In this document: positions 4,226 through 5,227 of the stretch, one piece after another
How positions within the stretch are numbered: position 1 is the first letter of the stretch
Layout of the letters: every line of letters starts with the position of its first letter
Source: an uncultured Erysipelotrichaceae bacterium
Lineage (GTDB): Bacteria > Bacillota_I > Bacilli_A > RFN20 > CAG-288
Direction of reading: 5' to 3'
NCBI GenBank assembly: GCA_902771745.1
Contig: CACXYG010000113.1
Coordinates: forward strand, 1-5,227
Length of the DNA stretch: 5,227 nucleotides
Notes under the pieces: generated by a model
Told to the model about the DNA's origin: nothing
The model's database searches: none
The model's input: only the letters and a program-made list of their open reading frames with translations
Made by a program: the position numbers and the translations under genes

Positions 4226-5227
4226 ATGGATATGAATTATTATTGCTACAATGGCAAGAAAGCCTTTAGCATTAAAAAATTCGACTGTGATTCCACAGGC
4301 GAATTTACCAATCGTGAAGAAGCGGTCGATGAGTTTGTCGAAAATTTGTTGGTCATCAACAAAACCCAGCAGAAGTTGTATTCCGAAAGAAAAGAAGGCG
4401 TCATCTTCGTCTTCCAGGCGATGGACGCGGCTGGTAAGGATGGTGTCATCCGTACCGTCTTTTCCACGCTTTCTCCCCATGGTGTCAAAGAGTTCTGTTT
4501 CAAGGTTCCTTCCTCAGAGGAAAAGAGCCATGATTTCTTATGGAGATTCTGGTCTGCCCTACCTTCCAAAGGTTTCATCTCCATCTTTAACAGAAGTTAC
4601 TACGAGGATGTCTTAGTTGGTAAGGTCCACGAATTCTACAAGAATGATATCGTACCAGACCGTATGAAGAACGTCGATATCATCGCCCAGCGCTATGAAC
4701 AGATCAACGACTTTGAAAAGTACCTCTATGCCACTGGTACCAGAGTCGTCAAGATCTTCTTAAACGTCAGCAAGGATGAACAGGCAAGACGTTTCATCTC
4801 TCGAATCGACACTCAGAAGAAGAACTGGAAAGTCTCTCCAGGTGACTTAAAAGAAAGAGAATACTGGGACGACTATATGGTCGCCTTTGAAGATATGGTC
4901 AATAAGACCTCTACCAGAAATAGCCCTTGGTATGTAGTTCCTGCCAACCATAAATGGTTTGCTCGTTTGCTTGTCTCCCGCATCGTCAGAAAGACACTAG
5001 AAGATATCAACCCACATTATCCACCGATTGAAGAAGAAACCTTAAAGTCCTTAAAAGATTATCGTGAGACACTTGTTGCCTCTCTTGGTGATAAACAGTT
5101 GAAGACCCAAGAAAAACAACCAAAAGAATTCACCAACCCAGGTCTCATCTCTGCCGACATCTTGCAACAGGAACTCATCAACAAGCAGAAGATCGCCAAC
5201 GATAAGATCAAAAACACTGGTTTTAAG
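4226..5227 (+). CDS. ppk2: PPK2-family polyphosphate:nucleotide phosphotransferase (3' end beyond the window)
   Basis: The frame stays open for 334 codons to the last base. It belongs to the PPK2 kinase family, which transfers phosphate between polyphosphate and nucleotides (for example phosphorylating NMP or NDP). The Walker A-like loop is FQAMDAAGKDGVIRTV (residues 63-78), with D67 and K71. It is followed by KVPSSEEKSHDFLWRFW (93-109) and the Walker B-like IFNRSYYEDVLVGKVH (120-135). The lid region with basic and aromatic residues spans about 186-215 (ARRFISRIDTQKKNWKVSP). SPWYVVPANHKWFARL (233-248) matches the conserved C-terminal core. Overall it looks closest to the subgroup typed as PPK2-related family 1 (TIGR03709-like). 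The core ends near 285. A Lys/Gln-rich extension of about 45 residues or more continues beyond it and is not part of the usual fold. Nucleotide preference cannot be assigned from the sequence. The gene has its own promoter and is not co-transcribed with the membrane protein. Confidence 0.92.
   Translation, partial: MDMNYYCYNGKKAFSIKKFDCDSTGEFTNREEAVDEFVENLLVINKTQQKLYSERKEGVIFVFQAMDAAGKDGVIRTVFSTLSPHGVKEFCFKVPSSEEKSHDFLWRFWSALPSKGFISIFNRSYYEDVLVGKVHEFYKNDIVPDRMKNVDIIAQRYEQINDFEKYLYATGTRVVKIFLNVSKDEQARRFISRIDTQKKNWKVSPGDLKEREYWDDYMVAFEDMVNKTSTRNSPWYVVPANHKWFARLLVSRIVRKTLEDINPHYPPIEEETLKSLKDYRETLVASLGDKQLKTQEKQPKEFTNPGLISADILQQELINKQKIANDKIKNTGFK

Noticed and set aside
4246..4616. Open frames on both strands overlapping the PPK2 gene (including 4190-4480 minus)
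   Set aside because: The overlapping plus-strand frame from 4226 encodes a clear PPK2 protein with all expected motifs. The others have no recognisable domains.

Overview
The window comes from a low-GC Gram-positive-type bacterium (Bacillota). The signs are A/T-rich intergenic DNA, strong AGGAGG-like ribosome binding sites, TTGACA/TATAAT-type promoters and U-tailed hairpin terminators. Trp is written TGG throughout and no TGA is read as Trp, so this is the standard bacterial code and not a mycoplasma-type code. The gene set (FatA/FatB-type acyl-ACP thioesterase, HAD hydrolase, PPK2) would fit a gut-type Erysipelotrichia or Clostridia relative, but the exact taxon is an inference.

Layout. Positions 1-94 (minus strand) hold what looks like the 5' end of a group II intron of the bacterial C class. 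It begins a few bases past the hairpin terminator (103-131) of the leftward operon, the usual target of that class. The leftward operon runs from about 1694 down to 135. It encodes a HAD-superfamily hydrolase (871-1614) and an acyl-ACP thioesterase (135-884), which overlap by 14 bases and are probably translationally coupled.

A 477-base divergent intergenic region (1615-2091) follows. Besides promoters for both flanking units, it holds a promoter-plus-terminator cassette (1792-1899) with no ORF inside. This is a candidate small RNA or an attenuated leader. The loop of its terminator is complementary over 8 bases to an upstream hairpin.

Rightward from 2092 lies a 651-residue protein of unrecognised family. 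It has four predicted membrane helices followed by a cytoplasmic tail of about 425 residues, rich in Glu, Pro, Ala, Val and Lys, with recurring short motifs. It ends at a strong terminator (4055-4081). A separate promoter (4151-4179) then drives a PPK2-family polyphosphate:nucleotide phosphotransferase, which is still open at the right edge.

The genes do not form one clear pathway. The left pair may act in acyl-chain release. PPK2 links polyphosphate to nucleotide phosphorylation. The membrane protein stands alone as a monocistronic, apparently well-expressed gene. The least explained parts are the membrane protein with its multivalent-looking tail and the structured RNA candidate upstream of it.
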